A DNA stretch of 64,000 nt from Arabidopsis thaliana (lineage: Eukaryota > Streptophyta > Magnoliopsida > Brassicales > Brassicaceae): positions 6,448,101 through 6,512,100 of the forward strand of contig NC_003074.8 in the NCBI RefSeq assembly GCF_000001735.4, given 5' to 3'. Of this stretch, positions 36,166 to 48,097 are shown piece after piece. Made by a program: the position numbers and the translations under genes. The notes under the pieces were generated by a model. That model did not search any database. It saw nothing but the letters and a program-made list of their open reading frames with translations, and was not told the origin of the DNA. The stretch's first letter is position 1. Each line of letters starts with the position of its first letter.

Positions 36166-37905
36166 ATGCCGTCCCGTAGACGTACCCTCCTCAAGGTCAT
36201 CATCCTCGGTGATAGCGGGTTAGGTTTCTCTTAACATACTATTTTTTCTTATGTGATTTTGAGTTTTTGGGTGGTTTCGTTTTCCGGGTTTATGAGATTT
36301 ATCTCGGATTTTGTTTAAATCGTTTTCTTTTGAAGTTTAAATTTGATATCATTTGTTAATCTTTTAGATGACTTTTGTTGAATTTTGTTGTCTTTGTTTT
36401 GGTTTGTAAACACTCAAAATTGATCTGCTTTTAATTAAAGGTTTCATGGTGGTGTTGTTTGTTGTTGTTGATCCAAGTATCAGATATTTTCTTCTGTAAA
36501 AAATTCAAAATTGAAGAATTGAGATGACATCATAGTCTCATCAAACATTGACGCTTGTAACTTGAGTTCACTATACCACGATTTATTTGTCTGTAGATTG
36601 TTTAGAGTTAATTTGATGTTTAATGATTACTTGTTGTTTCTCCAAACTTGCTTATGATCTGATGTTTGGTTTCTTATTAACATTTTGCATGTTCTTGTCT
36701 GCATCTGATTTGTGGGTACTGAGTTTGTGCTTGACATTCAAGATCATGTTGGTTTTGTTATGCATTCGTTTTGACTCTTTTTTTTTTTTTGTTTCTCTCT
36801 GTTGTTACGTCCTGAAGCAGAAAATGTTTGTGTTATGTCATGACTACATGAAATTGGTGTCTTTACTTGAGTGAAACTAATTTTGACTTCTCTGACTTGT
36901 GGTTTTGTAGGGTGGGAAAAACCTCTTTGATGAATCAGTATGTTAATAAAAAGTTCAGCAACCAGTACAAGGCAACCATTGGAGCCGACTTCTTGACCAA
37001 GGAAGTACAGTTTGAAGATCGACTTTTCACTTTACAGGTTCCTACTAGTGCTTTATTAGTTAGTCACTCAATATTTTTTTTGAAGTAAGATGCTTGTGCT
37101 CAGCTCAACCTTTCACATTTGTGTGAATTACCTTTCTTGCTTGAGCTCACTCACTTGTTCCTGTCTTTACTTTGTCAATGTGTTTATTACAGATCTGGGA
37201 TACAGCTGGACAGGAAAGGTTTCAGAGCCTTGGTGTAGCCTTTTACCGTGGTGCTGATTGCTGTGTTCTTGTATATGATGTCAATTCCATGAAATCATTT
37301 GAAAATCTGAACAACTGGAGGGAAGAATTTCTGATCCAGGTAACATATTCATGCCTTTTCTCACCTCTGTAGACAGAAGAATTCCACAATAAGCAACTAC
37401 ATAAACACTGAGTGTAATATCTCTTGCAGGCGAGTCCATCAGATCCAGAGAATTTTCCATTTGTTCTTATCGGAAACAAGGTTGACGTGGATGATGGAAA
37501 CAGCAGAGTGGTATGTGCTTGCTTAATTTTCCCATTGTTTATCAATCTTTTGTGAGATGGATGTAACATTAATGTCTATATACAAACACTCATTTGAACA
37601 CAGGTTTCAGAGAAAAAGGCTAAAGCTTGGTGTGCTTCAAAGGGGAACATTCCTTACTTTGAGACCTCTGCCAAGGTAGGTACTAATGTGGAGGAAGCTT
37701 TCCAATGCATTGCCAAGGACGCATTGAAGAGCGGAGAAGAAGAAGAACTGTAAGTTTCAAAAACAAGTCTTACTTCATACATTATTTATATTACGGGTTT
37801 GAGTCTCAATGTTCTCTTACCTTTTTCTCTTTCAATAGATACTTGCCAGACACAATCGATGTAGGGACGAGCAATCAACAGAGGTCTACAGGGTGTGAAT
37901 GCTAA
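36166..37905 (+). CDS. RABG3f: Rab7-type small GTPase
   Basis: Late endosome/vacuole Rab GTPase controlling prevacuolar-to-vacuole trafficking. Exons 36166-36218, 36911-37037, 37193-37339, 37430-37510, 37604-37749 and 37839-37905 give 206 residues. GDSGVGKT (residues 15-22), the effector loop [19 protein letters not shown] and ETSAK are the five GTPase motifs. The C-terminus ends CEC, a double geranylgeranylation site. The first intron is long (692 nt) and splits the P loop, a conserved position in plant Rab7 genes. Symbol from sequence memory; paralogues RABG3a-e are very similar. Confidence 0.95.
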
Positions 37906-38217
37906 GGAGTATCACCAGAAGGAAACGAGGCCTCTCCTCCCATTATCTCTTTTCGCAAGTTATGTCTACATTATTACTATGTTGTAAATTTTTTCTTTTG
38001 TGTGGAAAAGGGATGAGAACAAAAAAAGAAGGAACCCTAAAAAAAAAAGAGATTTGTTTAGTGTTATTTGTGGGGATTTTCATTTATCATGCTAGCTAAA
38101 TAAATACTCACTTTCATCTTAATTTTAAGTGATGTTTCTTGTTTGCAAAGAAACACTAATAGCTATTATGATAAGTTCACCAATAAGAAAAGTAGAAAAT
38201 ACAGGACATACCAATGG
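37906..38217. other. RABG3f 3' flank
   Basis: 3' untranslated region and a short spacer up to the transposon's target duplication. Nothing else seen. Confidence 0.5.
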
Positions 38218-38226
38218 TCCAAAGAA
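38218..38226. repeat. Left target-site duplication
   Basis: TCCAAAGAA directly left of the element; it matches the nine bases to the right of it (TCAAAAGAA at 39145-39153) at eight of nine positions. Confidence 0.75.
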
Positions 38227-39144
38227 GGGAATTTAATGAAAAAAACCCTCAACTTTGGCTAGATCCATTTTTAAACCCTAAACTATGTTTTTAGTAAAAC
38301 AAATCCTGAACTAAAACCTGTTAATAAACTTAACCCCACAGTAATTAAATATTAATGGGATATTAATTTCCAAAAAAAAAACCAACGAGACATTTGTATT
38401 TAGCGCAAAAACCACATGATGTTCTTTAAAACTGTTTTGAATTTATTACAAAAAAACGTTCTAAATGATTTTGAATTGCTTAATTAGTTTGGATTTTAGA
38501 AGCTGAAAGAAAGACACAACAACTTAAAATAATCCAAAGAGTCATGCTTAAATAAATCCAACCAACATAACTATCGAAGCTGTTGCAACACAACAATATT
38601 TGTCACAAAAAAAAACAATCGTTTCAGAGGGACAAGATATTCTAAAGTAAAGACTTGTCAAGCATTAACTTTGAAGAGAAGATTGTATTTGCTGAGTGAT
38701 AGGGTTCTCTTCATCCATTGTTTTCTGTTTTTTCCTTGGTCGTCCTTGAGGTTTCTTGGGTGGTTTTGGCACTGCTTTACGCTTGCATGAACGTTTGTTG
38801 TGTCCGACTTGTTGACAGTTGCTGCAAGTCTAAATATGCAAAGATTAAATTAAATAATTTGAAAAGGAAGATCTTGTGAAACATAATTCATTGTTCTCTA
38901 TTTTACCATTTTAACTTTTTCACGTGTATAAGGAACTTTTTGAGGTGGACGATCTTCAGTTGGATCACGGATTCTGTCATTGTTCTTTGGTCGATTTTTG
39001 GAAATTAATATCCCATTAATATTTAATTACTGTGGGGTTAAGTTTATTAACAGGTTTTAGTTCAGGGTTTGTTTTACTAAAAACATAGTTCAGGGTTTAA
39101 AAATGGATCTGGCCAAAGTTGAGGGTTTTTTTCATTAAATTCCC
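38227..39144 (-). mobile_element. Non-autonomous Mutator-like element (MULE) with long inverted repeats
   Basis: A 918-bp DNA transposon. Terminal inverted repeats of about 150 bp (38227-38376 and 38995-39144) start GGGAATTTAATG and differ at only about three positions. Flanking 9-bp duplications, the MULE hallmark, match at 8 of 9. On the minus strand the inside keeps the C-terminal end of a MURA-type transposase: PPQKVPYTREKVKM, an intron, then a zinc knuckle CSNCQQVGHNKRSC (38785-38826) and an AT-hook-like GRPRKKQ, with a stop at 38665. The catalytic core is absent, so it is a deletion derivative needing a helper. The close match of the two ends suggests recent movement. Confidence 0.88.
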
Positions 39145-39153
39145 TCAAAAGAA
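39145..39153. repeat. Right target-site duplication
   Basis: TCAAAAGAA, partner of 38218-38226, one mismatch at the third base. Confidence 0.75.
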
Positions 39154-40137
39154 CTACATAAAAAGGGAGCATCCAAATTGGGCAACTCAAAATTCAAATA
39201 TCAACTTTAAGAAATGAATTATTGGGAAAACTGAAAATTTGAGTTGATTTTATCTAAGATCTTACATAATGTTCATTCTATTTTTTTGTCCTTATATTTG
39301 TTTTTAGGGTTTATTGAACAAATTAAAAAATACTGCAAAATATAGAAAAGAAGCTCGACTTCAATTGGTTTTTTATCAATGTAAGGAAACTCAGAAAGTT
39401 GAAAATAAAAATATGGAAATCAAATTACAAAAATACCTTAATACAGTAAACTCTAGTCATCGTGTTTCATTAAACTAAACACTCCTCTCCAAGTTAACCA
39501 ATGGAGATCAAAGTAAAAAATATTTTAATTTACTCGTATATATTTTATTTTATTATTGTTAACCAAGTTTAAATTACTCGTAGAATTGGAAAGGGTACAT
39601 ACAAATTTCCCGCAAAGTTAGGAAAAAATATGTCCTTCCCCTTCCAACGAATCTCCTTATATATCTATTTTCTAAACTTATATTGGTCTAATTCAAAATT
39701 TAAACATCAATTTGAACAGAAACACTCTCCTCTCCAAGTTACAATTACAAATATTTTTGAAAAAAAAACAAAGCGAGATAAAAGTAAAATATATATGAAC
39801 TTATTCGCATAACTGAAAAGAGGAATACAAATCTCCCGGAAATTTCGAAAGAATATTTGCTTTCCCTTCGAGCTGATCTTGTTTTATAAACCCTAGCTAA
39901 TAAACTCTCAGCTAATATAAAACCAATGGCCGTGGCCCGTAAAAAAACACAGAAAACATTGAAACTACCGAGAAATAGTCGTCATCTTCTTCTTTTGTCT
40001 TCAATTTTCTTCGCTCTTCTTAATGAGGTTTAGGCTAATCTTCATTTTGTATCCGATGGCTAAATGTAATATATGTAATCTGAATCACATTACGAAACAG
40101 CCGTTGTCGATGGATATATATATCAAATCTGTTGAAT
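39154..40137. other. AT-rich spacer between the MULE and MIR868A
   Basis: Holds the decayed tandem duplication described separately (39477-39890) and the likely promoter of the microRNA gene. No coding signal. Confidence 0.5.
39477..39890. repeat. Decayed tandem duplication
   Basis: Two copies of about 180 bp offset by about 240 bp. Shared landmarks in order: CTCTCCAAGTTA (39484 and 39731), an ACTCG/TTCGCA zone, ATACAAAT.TCCCG (39599 and 39826), and TTCCCTTC.A (about 39637 and 39864) before TTATA. Many indels, so the copies are old. Confidence 0.6.
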
Positions 40138-40321
40138 AAGCATTGTCGGCACTTGAGAATGTAAAGTGATGATCAGCTATCGTATTTCATGTCGTAATAG
40201 TAGTCACGTTAGGGTGATATAACGAGGCGAGAGTTATATCATCATAGTGCGATTTCTATTATGACATAAAATACGTTTTGGATTTTAAAACACTTGACCT
40301 TCTTAAGTGCTGATAATGCTT
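40138..40321 (+). ncRNA. MIR868A: MicroRNA hairpin MIR868A
   Basis: A 184-nt fold-back. The 5' arm runs 40138-40228 and the 3' arm 40238-40321, around a nine-base loop GAGGCGAGA. The outer stem pairs AAGCATTGTCGGCACTTGAG with its partner mainly through Watson-Crick and G-U pairs on the plus strand, which sets the transcribed strand. The 21 nt at 40299-40319 (starting CTTCTTAAGTG) match the mature ath-miR868 I remember; a second 21-mer near the loop at 40187-40207 (TCATGTCGTAATAG...) matches the other listed arm. The two lie in different duplex registers, as in long young precursors. Targets are not evident from the sequence. Confidence 0.85.
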
Positions 40322-40899
40322 CTTTCTTATGTTTTGAAATTTGATTAACTTAAGCTTCATATATCTAGTTTTTCGGCTGGTGAAGGGGTTTTGTTTTTTC
40401 AGAATTCCCCAATGTGGAGAGTGATGACTCATCAGTTTCAAGCGAAAATTACTCAAACTGTGTTAATTCCTTTGAAAAATAATATTTCTAGTAGTTATTC
40501 GTGTGCTTCGTTGGATCTTTTTACATGTTCGTATTGTCAAAAACTTGGGAGAATATAAAAGTTTGTCTTCTTATTTTAATACATGTTGTGAAATATTGTC
40601 TACAAAACTAGTGAGTGAGTTTGAGACGTATCAAAACTATTGTCTCCAAAACATTTGGTTTCGTGTGCTTTCTCTTATTTGTGTTTCATTCACCAAAAGT
40701 GTGTCGTGACTAGTGAGTTGATATTCTTTTAGGCTCTACCAATTTTGTTCACAGTACCTTTCATCTCAGTAATTATATTAGTTAAATTATTGCAACTCTC
40801 ATTACGAAAACAGTCACACATACTAAATTTGTTACGCTAATTTGTTCGTTTTATCATTAAACCCACATACCATACAAATTACATATCTGATCAAATTTC
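40322..40899. other. Spacer between MIR868A and PLT5 3' end
   Basis: AT-rich; contains the PLT5 3' untranslated region on the right. No gene or definable repeat seen. Confidence 0.5.
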
Positions 40900-43109
40900 C
40901 TACGAACTTTGTGTGTCTCCTTCCTTCCACTGCTTGTTTGATCCAATCTCAACCTCGGGATTCGGTACCGTCTTCTCGGGGTTACCCTTAGGCTTACTCT
41001 TGGAATCTCTCCACCTGAAACCACTGAAAAGCTCATCCATATCCTCAAGCATCCTCCCTTGCGTCTCCGGCAAGAAAGTGTAAAAGAAAACCCAAGCCAC
41101 AGTCGCAATCCCTCCAAACAAGTAAAACGCTCCACCAGTAGTCATCGCTTTCGACATTGGAAGAAACGATATCGAGATCACACCACTAGTCACTCTGTTC
41201 ACCACCACACCCATACTCGAGCCCTGTGATCTCAACCTCAACGGGAATATCTCCGAGCTATAAACCCAAGTTATCGGTCCAGCTCCTATCGAAAACGTAG
41301 CTACATAAGTCATCACCGTAGCTATAGCTACAACCACAGCCCACATCACTTTCTTCTCTGACTGGTCTATAATCGTTAGAGAAGTCCCTAACGCTGCTAG
41401 AGATAGTACCATTCCTCCTACGCTGGTTAGAAGCAATGGTCTTCTCCCGATTCTGTCGAGTAAGAAAGTGGCGACTAGTATGAATGATGTCTTCACTACT
41501 CCTACTGCTACAGTCGCTAGAAGCTGTTGGTGATCGGTTTTGAGTCCGGCGGTTTTGAAAATTCGCGGTGAGAAGAGAACCACCGCGTCGATACCGGAAG
41601 CTTGCTGGAAGAAATGGATTCCGATTGCGGCGATCATAACACGACGCACGGCTGGTGTTGGTCGGATTAAAAGCTCTCTCCAAACTCCTTCTCCATGACT
41701 GTTCCTCCTCGACACCTGAAATTATTGAGAAATTAGGTCAAAATCTGGCCGGAGAAATCGCGAATTCGAATTCAATTGGTTGAAATTAGGTCAAAATGTG
41801 GCCGGAGAAATCACGAATTCGAATTCAATTGATCAAAATCTCGATTCGGATTTCAATTGGTGAAGTGTGTAACCTGAACGACGTCGTCGTGGCAATCGGC
41901 GGGAATACCAGCGGCGTGTTTGATGTCTTCGAGACGGAGAGTTGCTTCGGTGGGGGAATCAGAGGTTTTGTCCAGAACGCGCTTGGCATCACCGAGACGG
42001 CCTTGCATAACGAGCCACCGTGGAGATTCCGGCATAGCGAGAACGCCGATAGCGAGTATCACGGAAGGTACGGCTCCGATTCCGAGCATCAGTCTCCATC
42101 CTACCTTCAACGGCAAGTTCGAGAAAGCCAGATTTGATACGTACCCGAGCATAATTCCGGCGTTGATAAACACCTGTACACGTCACCATAATCACTGCCA
42201 CGTCAGATATTACTTTCATTCTTTTTTTTAGTATGAATAAAAGTCAAAATAAACCGCCAAATTGTTTGGTAATTTTTTTCAATGATAATTAAATTTTATT
42301 TCAAGGTTGATAAAACAATTATAATCTGGTCAACTTTAACAGTTTAGTAACACTAAAAAGCGTTTAAGTAAAAAAAAAATAGTTTACGATTATTATGTTT
42401 TATGTTTATAATGTTTTATCATATTGTTTAAGTAAATAATTAACACTATATGTTTTGAAATTTTTATGTAAACTATTATTGTTTTTTTTACCTCGGGGAA
42501 GGAATTGAGGAAGCCGCGGGAAGATGCCGGAGAGACTTCGGCGGTATAAACTGGTGCGATCATGAGAGCATATCCGACGCCGATACCGGCGATGAACCTT
42601 CCGAACATGAGGAAAGCGTAGTTAGGGGACAATCCCATAAGGATAGCTCCGGCGAAGAATATGGCTCCAGCCAACACGATAGTGTAACGCCGACCAATCC
42701 AGTCAGAGGTTCTTCCGGCGGCGCAAGATCCTATAAGTGAATAGATGTTGAGGCTTCCAGCGAGAATCCCGATTTGTAAATCATTAATCTTCAAATCTCT
42801 CTTTATATAAATCATTGCTCCACTCATCACTCCTATATCTGCAAAATATACACTTAAATTAGAATCAATAAAGAATATGTGTGTGTGTATATTATTGGTA
42901 GAGTTTTCATTTTTTGCGTTGACCGGAAAAGAGTTCAACGAGAAAACTATACCATAACCAAGGAGGATAGAAGTCATGGAAGCTAAGATAGCACACGCGA
43001 ATGCATAATTGTTCCTCTTTGGTGGTTTAGCCGGCAGAACTGACTCCGGCACATGTTTCACCGGTGGTGGCGACGGGGCCGTTCGGTTTTCCGGTGTGGC
43101 ACCTGTCAT
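40900..43109 (-). CDS. PLT5: Polyol/monosaccharide proton symporter
   Basis: Plasma-membrane proton-coupled transporter of broad range (sorbitol, inositol, hexoses, pentoses). Exons (minus): 43109-42953, 42838-42492, 42173-41874 and 41715-40900, 539 residues. Major-facilitator sugar-porter fold with twelve membrane segments. Signatures: DIGVMSGA at segment 1, DWIGRRYT between segments 2 and 3, PESPRWL after segment 6, QQASGIDAV in segment 7, DRIGRRPLLL, and PETQGR at the end of segment 12, then a hydrophilic C-tail. The start MTGATPENRT fits the family. Transcribed away from a 4.4-kb gap that probably holds its promoter. Substrate range is knowledge of the named gene. Confidence 0.97.
41731..41836. 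repeat. Direct tandem repeat in the last PLT5 intron
   Basis: Two adjacent 53-bp units, 41731-41783 and 41784-41836, sharing AATTAGGTCAAAAT.TGGCC and GAATTCGAATTCAATTG with about four differences. They fill most of the 158-nt intron. Confidence 0.85.
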
Positions 43110-46100
43110 TATGATAGAGAATGGGGCGAGAGAGAGATAGAGAGTTGTGAGGATTAATGAGTAGACTAACAACAACTTGTGGTAAGGAGCTGTGTGTCTT
43201 ATATAGAACAGACGTGTGTGTATTCAGAGTCCAATGAGACAAGGGCAAAATCGTCCGAGAGTATGGGAAAACTGTCCTAAAATATCGGTATCATTACATT
43301 TGTTTTTTGTTCTTGGTTAAAGAACATTTGCACGTTTCGTTTAGAGACAAAACAAAAACATTTTATCAGTAGAACAAACGGCAACTAATGATACATAAAT
43401 TTCAGTTTAATATGTAATTAACTATGTATTATTGAATTATACTCTACCAACAAAAAGGACGACCACAAATAATAATAATAAATTGGAGGGCCTAAAGGTA
43501 ATTACGAAAGGATACTTGTTGTCCATGACTCCATGTGAGCTTGTTGAATGTTGACTGTTGTTGTCGACTTGATCTTGAGGATTGAGCTCATATTACAGCT
43601 CAAATAATTTTATTTTATTTCAATTTGTAATATTTTATATCCTTCTGTAACATATTTAATGGTGAAAACAAGATTTTTTTTTAAAAAACACAACGAGATA
43701 ATTAATATGTTTGTTTGATATGATAAGTGCTAGTTTATGATATACTTATACACTGCCAATAATTTACACTGAGATTCGGTCCAATGACATTACAGATTAT
43801 TTATTTAAGTTCCTGATGAACCCATAAATATTAATTGGCTTTTGTTTTCTTATGAATCCGTAAGCTAGTGCATTTCACTCTGCGTACCTTGCTGCGAGGT
43901 TGAAATATGTGTTTCCACTTAATTAGCTAATGATGGCGAAAAAACAACTTATTAACATTACACATGTCACATGATGACCAAGAAGAACATGTAAATACTA
44001 AACTGTATGCATCTCTTATCGAAGAACAAATAAGTAACACGAATGTAATTGCAATTTTCTCATGCTTTTAACTGCAAAACTAATCTCTCATTTTCAAATT
44101 CTCTCGTAGCTTTAAATAATGACTATGCACGCATGTTTTCCACGTATAAGATCAGAAATATAAAATCCGATAGACTTTGAGTATTTATAAATAATTTAAT
44201 TAATTGATTAATGATTTTTTTCACGTTCACAACTGAAAATTAAGAGGTTTACTATAACGATCGTATTTTCAGTCTTCTAATAAAAATTTAGGAGTGTTTA
44301 TTATTTTAAAATATACAAATACTTCAGAATGATTTATAATGATTAATGCAAACAAATCGCTTGTGATGCATTTGTTCATCCCGACCACAGTCACCATTCA
44401 AACCCTAAAGTAAAGGGTCCTTCGCCGGGTCAACACACACAACAGTCCAAGACCACATGTATTGATTCCCGAAGACGATAATAGGTAATTTAATCATTCT
44501 AATAATGATGTTAAAAGATTCCTGCAAAATTTTGTATTATATGTTTGTTTGAATATATATATCACTGATATACTACAATATTTGATATTTGTGGATACTT
44601 GCAAGAAACAATCAAGCAGAGAAGTCGTTGGCTTACGAGAGCAATCGCTGTTATGAAGACTATGAATTTTCAAAACAACTTGCGTACCTTGTAGACTCTT
44701 TTAGTTTAGTTACAAGGAAAAAATTAAACAAGTGATTATCAAAAGTATTTCGTCCTCTTGAGATGTCAAATCCTCGTTTATTTTAATTCCTCTATTCTTA
44801 AACTTCGGGAGTAATATCATTATATACATGACACATATTGTGCATGATAATCTTAAATTAATGAAAATTATGAATATGTTTTACATATGATCAAGAAAAA
44901 TGTACAATGCATATGACTGAATATAGTGAGCAAATACATAAGAAATGCGTTTGGTTTTTTCTGGATGACATCAGTTTATTAAATTTCTATACTATCTTTG
45001 GTTTCTTCCGGATGAGATAAGAGCCACGATTTATGAAGACATCAGTTTCTCAGCTTATCATATATACTTTAGTCTTTTGTGATCTTTCTACTAATTTACT
45101 ATTACTTTTTTCTAAGTGCTTCCTTCATAATTCGTGGTTCTCTCACTATGATAATTAGCGTGTATCATGTAATGTTAAGGTAAATATTTTCATATAACCT
45201 TTATGAGCAACGATTTAACAATATTACTTTTAGAGTGATATTGTAGTTATCAATTTACCATATTAGAAAGAAACAAATCCAATAATTGAAAAAGTAGCAA
45301 ATGGTGAAGTGGGCCAAGTACTAGCAGAAAAGGCAGCCATCATATGTGACCATAAGATCGGGCAGCTCGTAATTTTGGACTTCTATACCCCTTTTCGCAT
45401 TTCCAGTGATGACTTTACAAATATAATGTAAATGATAAAATCATATAGTTTTTTTTTTTTTTCTGTGTGACTCTTGTCAGTATAATATCAGAATTGTTAA
45501 CAATTTTCCTTATCAACTAATGCATCAGATAGACATCAGAAAAATCTTATCTATCATTTAATATCATCATCACCTATTTTACAAATGATAAAAAGCGTCC
45601 GTATTCAAAATCGGTCGACTTCAAAGTTGACTCCGAAGAGTAATATCTATGCAGTTGAGTTGGACCATCATTCAATAAGACAATACTTATTTGTTTTTCT
45701 AAAAACTTAGCGTAGTCTAGAAATTCAACTACTTTATTTTATCAGCATGATTAATATTATTAATTAGTTTGGAACATTTTATAACATGTCCAACGTAGAA
45801 CAAAATCAACATATATGATTGTATTTGAAAGAAGAAACAAAAAAAAAAAAACTAATTACGATCGATCTCGCATTTTGATTTGTGTGAATTTGGATCCCTG
45901 ATTAATTAGTTATAGCCTTATAGGTATGATGATATTTAAGCAAGATGTGTAGAGTTCCACCTAACCTTCTTCTATACTTAGAAAAGTCCACTATATTTAA
46001 AAAAGTCAACCACGTGTTTTGATATTTTGTGCTTCTATTTATTTTGAAAAGTATGTCTATTTATTACGTTTTGAATTTGTTAGATCTTGAAGATGATGAG

Positions 46101-47509
46101 AGGATAATATATATTTGTTCAACAAAATAGTAGAAGTGACAAAGTATATATACCATATATTGAGTATGTTGGGACAAAAACTAGTAATTCATATTATAGT
46201 AAGTTACGGATTACGTGGGAGCTAAAATTGATAAGAAAGATGGTTTATGGTAACACATCATGAAATATGATATTGTCGGAAAGTGGAATCTACAGAGCCC
46301 GCTTAAGTTTTTAATTTTTTTGTTTTGTTTTTGTTTTAAAACTTTTAATTATGAAAAGATATGTATTAAACATGTTACAGTATACACATATGGATTCCTC
46401 AGCTGGATATATACGTGAATCCAAGTTTCTGACAACTTAAGATGCTCTAAGACCAGCTATTATCAAACAAGTTATTATATATTTCGTTTAAACAATTTGT
46501 TTACATTGATCGGAAGTTATAAGAAATTAAATCCTCATAAAATACATATTTTCTATATATGGACGTAATACACATATATTAATCTGAGTTTCTACCATAT
46601 ACGAATAAAAGGAGAATTTGTTCACGTTGAATAAAGCAAATGGTGTCACATCCACAATCAATCACAACATATAGGGGATTTGTTGGGCCACGACTTAAAT
46701 CAAAACAAAACAAATGTTCCTATCGATTTAAACATACCACAAATTCATAAAGCTCTCACTCTTTGTGGTTTCTATTGACTTAATTAAAACTCAGTAGTCG
46801 TTCAAGACTACCACAATTTTGTTTTCTTTTGCTACCGGTATTTATTATATATAACTCGTATGATAGTATCTGCTTAACGTTTTGCGTGGTTTGTTGTTTA
46901 TGGTTTGATAAGTGATTGAAATTCTTCACGTACCGCAGGAAAAAAAGAAGAAGGATTTTAGTGGTTGACTAGACGTACAATTAGAGAAATAATGGATTGA
47001 TGTTTAATAATATATGAAATTAGTAATGTTTTGGTCGATATTATCAAACAAATATAGGTTAGATGTTAATTAGAAAGATTATAAGGAAAATGAAATTATG
47101 AAAATCATAGATTCAAAAACGATTTTCGAGAATATATATTTCTGTTTTTATTGATATTGAACTTGCATATTAATCTATAAAATCTAAAGGCAATTGATCG
47201 GATATATATATAGGAAATATCTTTGTCCAAATTGAAATATTATTACATAAGCAGGCATGTGACATGTGATGTAAGTGAAAAACTAGAGATGAGTGGATTT
47301 GTGGACCTGTTAAAGCTGTAGACTTGTCAAATATGCATCTAGACAAACTAAATTAAAAAGAGTTCTTATAATGTGTTTTCTATGTGGAATATTCGACATC
47401 ACACCAATTAGGTAAATCATGTAATAATTTTGAACATCATCATTGTGAACAAATGATTGTATAAGTACTGGGAACAAATAATTTCTCCATGTCTATTTTG
47501 TTTAACATA
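43110..47509. other. 4.4-kb gene-free AT-rich gap upstream of PLT5
   Basis: The first several hundred bases are the PLT5 promoter. The rest has no open frame of coding character, RNA gene or clear transposon ends. A slightly GC-richer patch at about 44365-44470 and a loose direct repeat at about 44950 and 44998 (TTTGGTTT..TTC.GGATGA) are the only structures noticed. Probably decayed intergenic or transposon DNA. Confidence 0.5.
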
Positions 47510-47803
47510 TTAATTTATTTTTTTATCGGATGTCCCTGAAGAGTGAAGGATATTGATGGGTCGTTCCATGGAGTGATGGAGGTTGACACTCATCAAAGAA
47601 TCCCGATCATTCATCACCATAACTGCCAAAAACTCCATGGCTGTTTCTGCTTTGGCTTGAGCAAGGTGCTTCCTTGTATTTAAACTCTCATCTTTGGATA
47701 ACGTGTTCCAATTTTTGCAAACCAATCACACTACTCTCACAGATTTCGTTGGAAGCCTAGCGAGCACATCCTCTGCCAAATCCCTTGGAAGATCGGACAG
47801 CAT
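47510..47803 (-). pseudogene. Truncated F-box gene relic
   Basis: From an ATG at 47803 the minus strand reads MLSDLPRDLAEDVLARLPT, then KSVRVV, a TGA stop at 47728-47726, and in the same frame LVCKNWNTLSKDESL, RKHLAQAKAE and a run ending at a stop at 47510. This is the N-terminal F-box (LPxDLxxDVLxRLPxxS, VCKxWNxL) of the large Arabidopsis FBA/FBX family. Full members have 350-420 residues; only about 97 codons remain and the substrate-binding domain is missing. F-box genes in this species are often lost this way. Not expected to make a working SCF subunit. Confidence 0.8.
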
Positions 47804-48097
47804 CTTCTTCAGCAAGGATCGATGTAAAGCAAATAAGTTAGGGTTAAAGCTTAAGAAGCAAGTCTCCTCTGCTTCTGGTGGTTACAAATTTGAAGCCACA
47901 TAAAACCCTAGCTGAATTTGCGTCAAGGAAAACAATCATCGGCTTTAGAATAATAAATTAAAATCTAATCTAATGGGCTTTTAATGTGGCCCAAGGTATA
48001 ATTCAAATAAGATTTCAGCCCAACAATATTTTCGATATATAACTCAACAAGACATCAAATTGGCAATATGTCTAGTCTATAGGTCTGAAAACTGGAC
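47804..48097 (+). promoter_or_regulatory. PPR gene upstream region
   Basis: Site II-like motifs (TGGGCT near 47976, GGCCCA near 47990, AGCCCA near 48017) and AAACCCTAG near 47903 precede the PPR start, as is common for organelle-targeted protein genes. Confidence 0.5.

Noticed and set aside
40138-40321. Reading the MIR868A fold-back as a MITE
   Set aside because: No target duplication at its edges, the arms pair with G-U bias on one strand, and two 21-mers match remembered miR868 sequences.
42947-42952. Read-through frame after the first PLT5 exon
   Set aside because: Splicing at 42952 restores the conserved DIGVMSGA of the first membrane segment; the read-through has no family match.
47694-47903. 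Plus-strand 69-residue frame over the F-box relic
   Set aside because: It is the antisense of the F-box coding sequence; the minus strand gives the recognisable motif.
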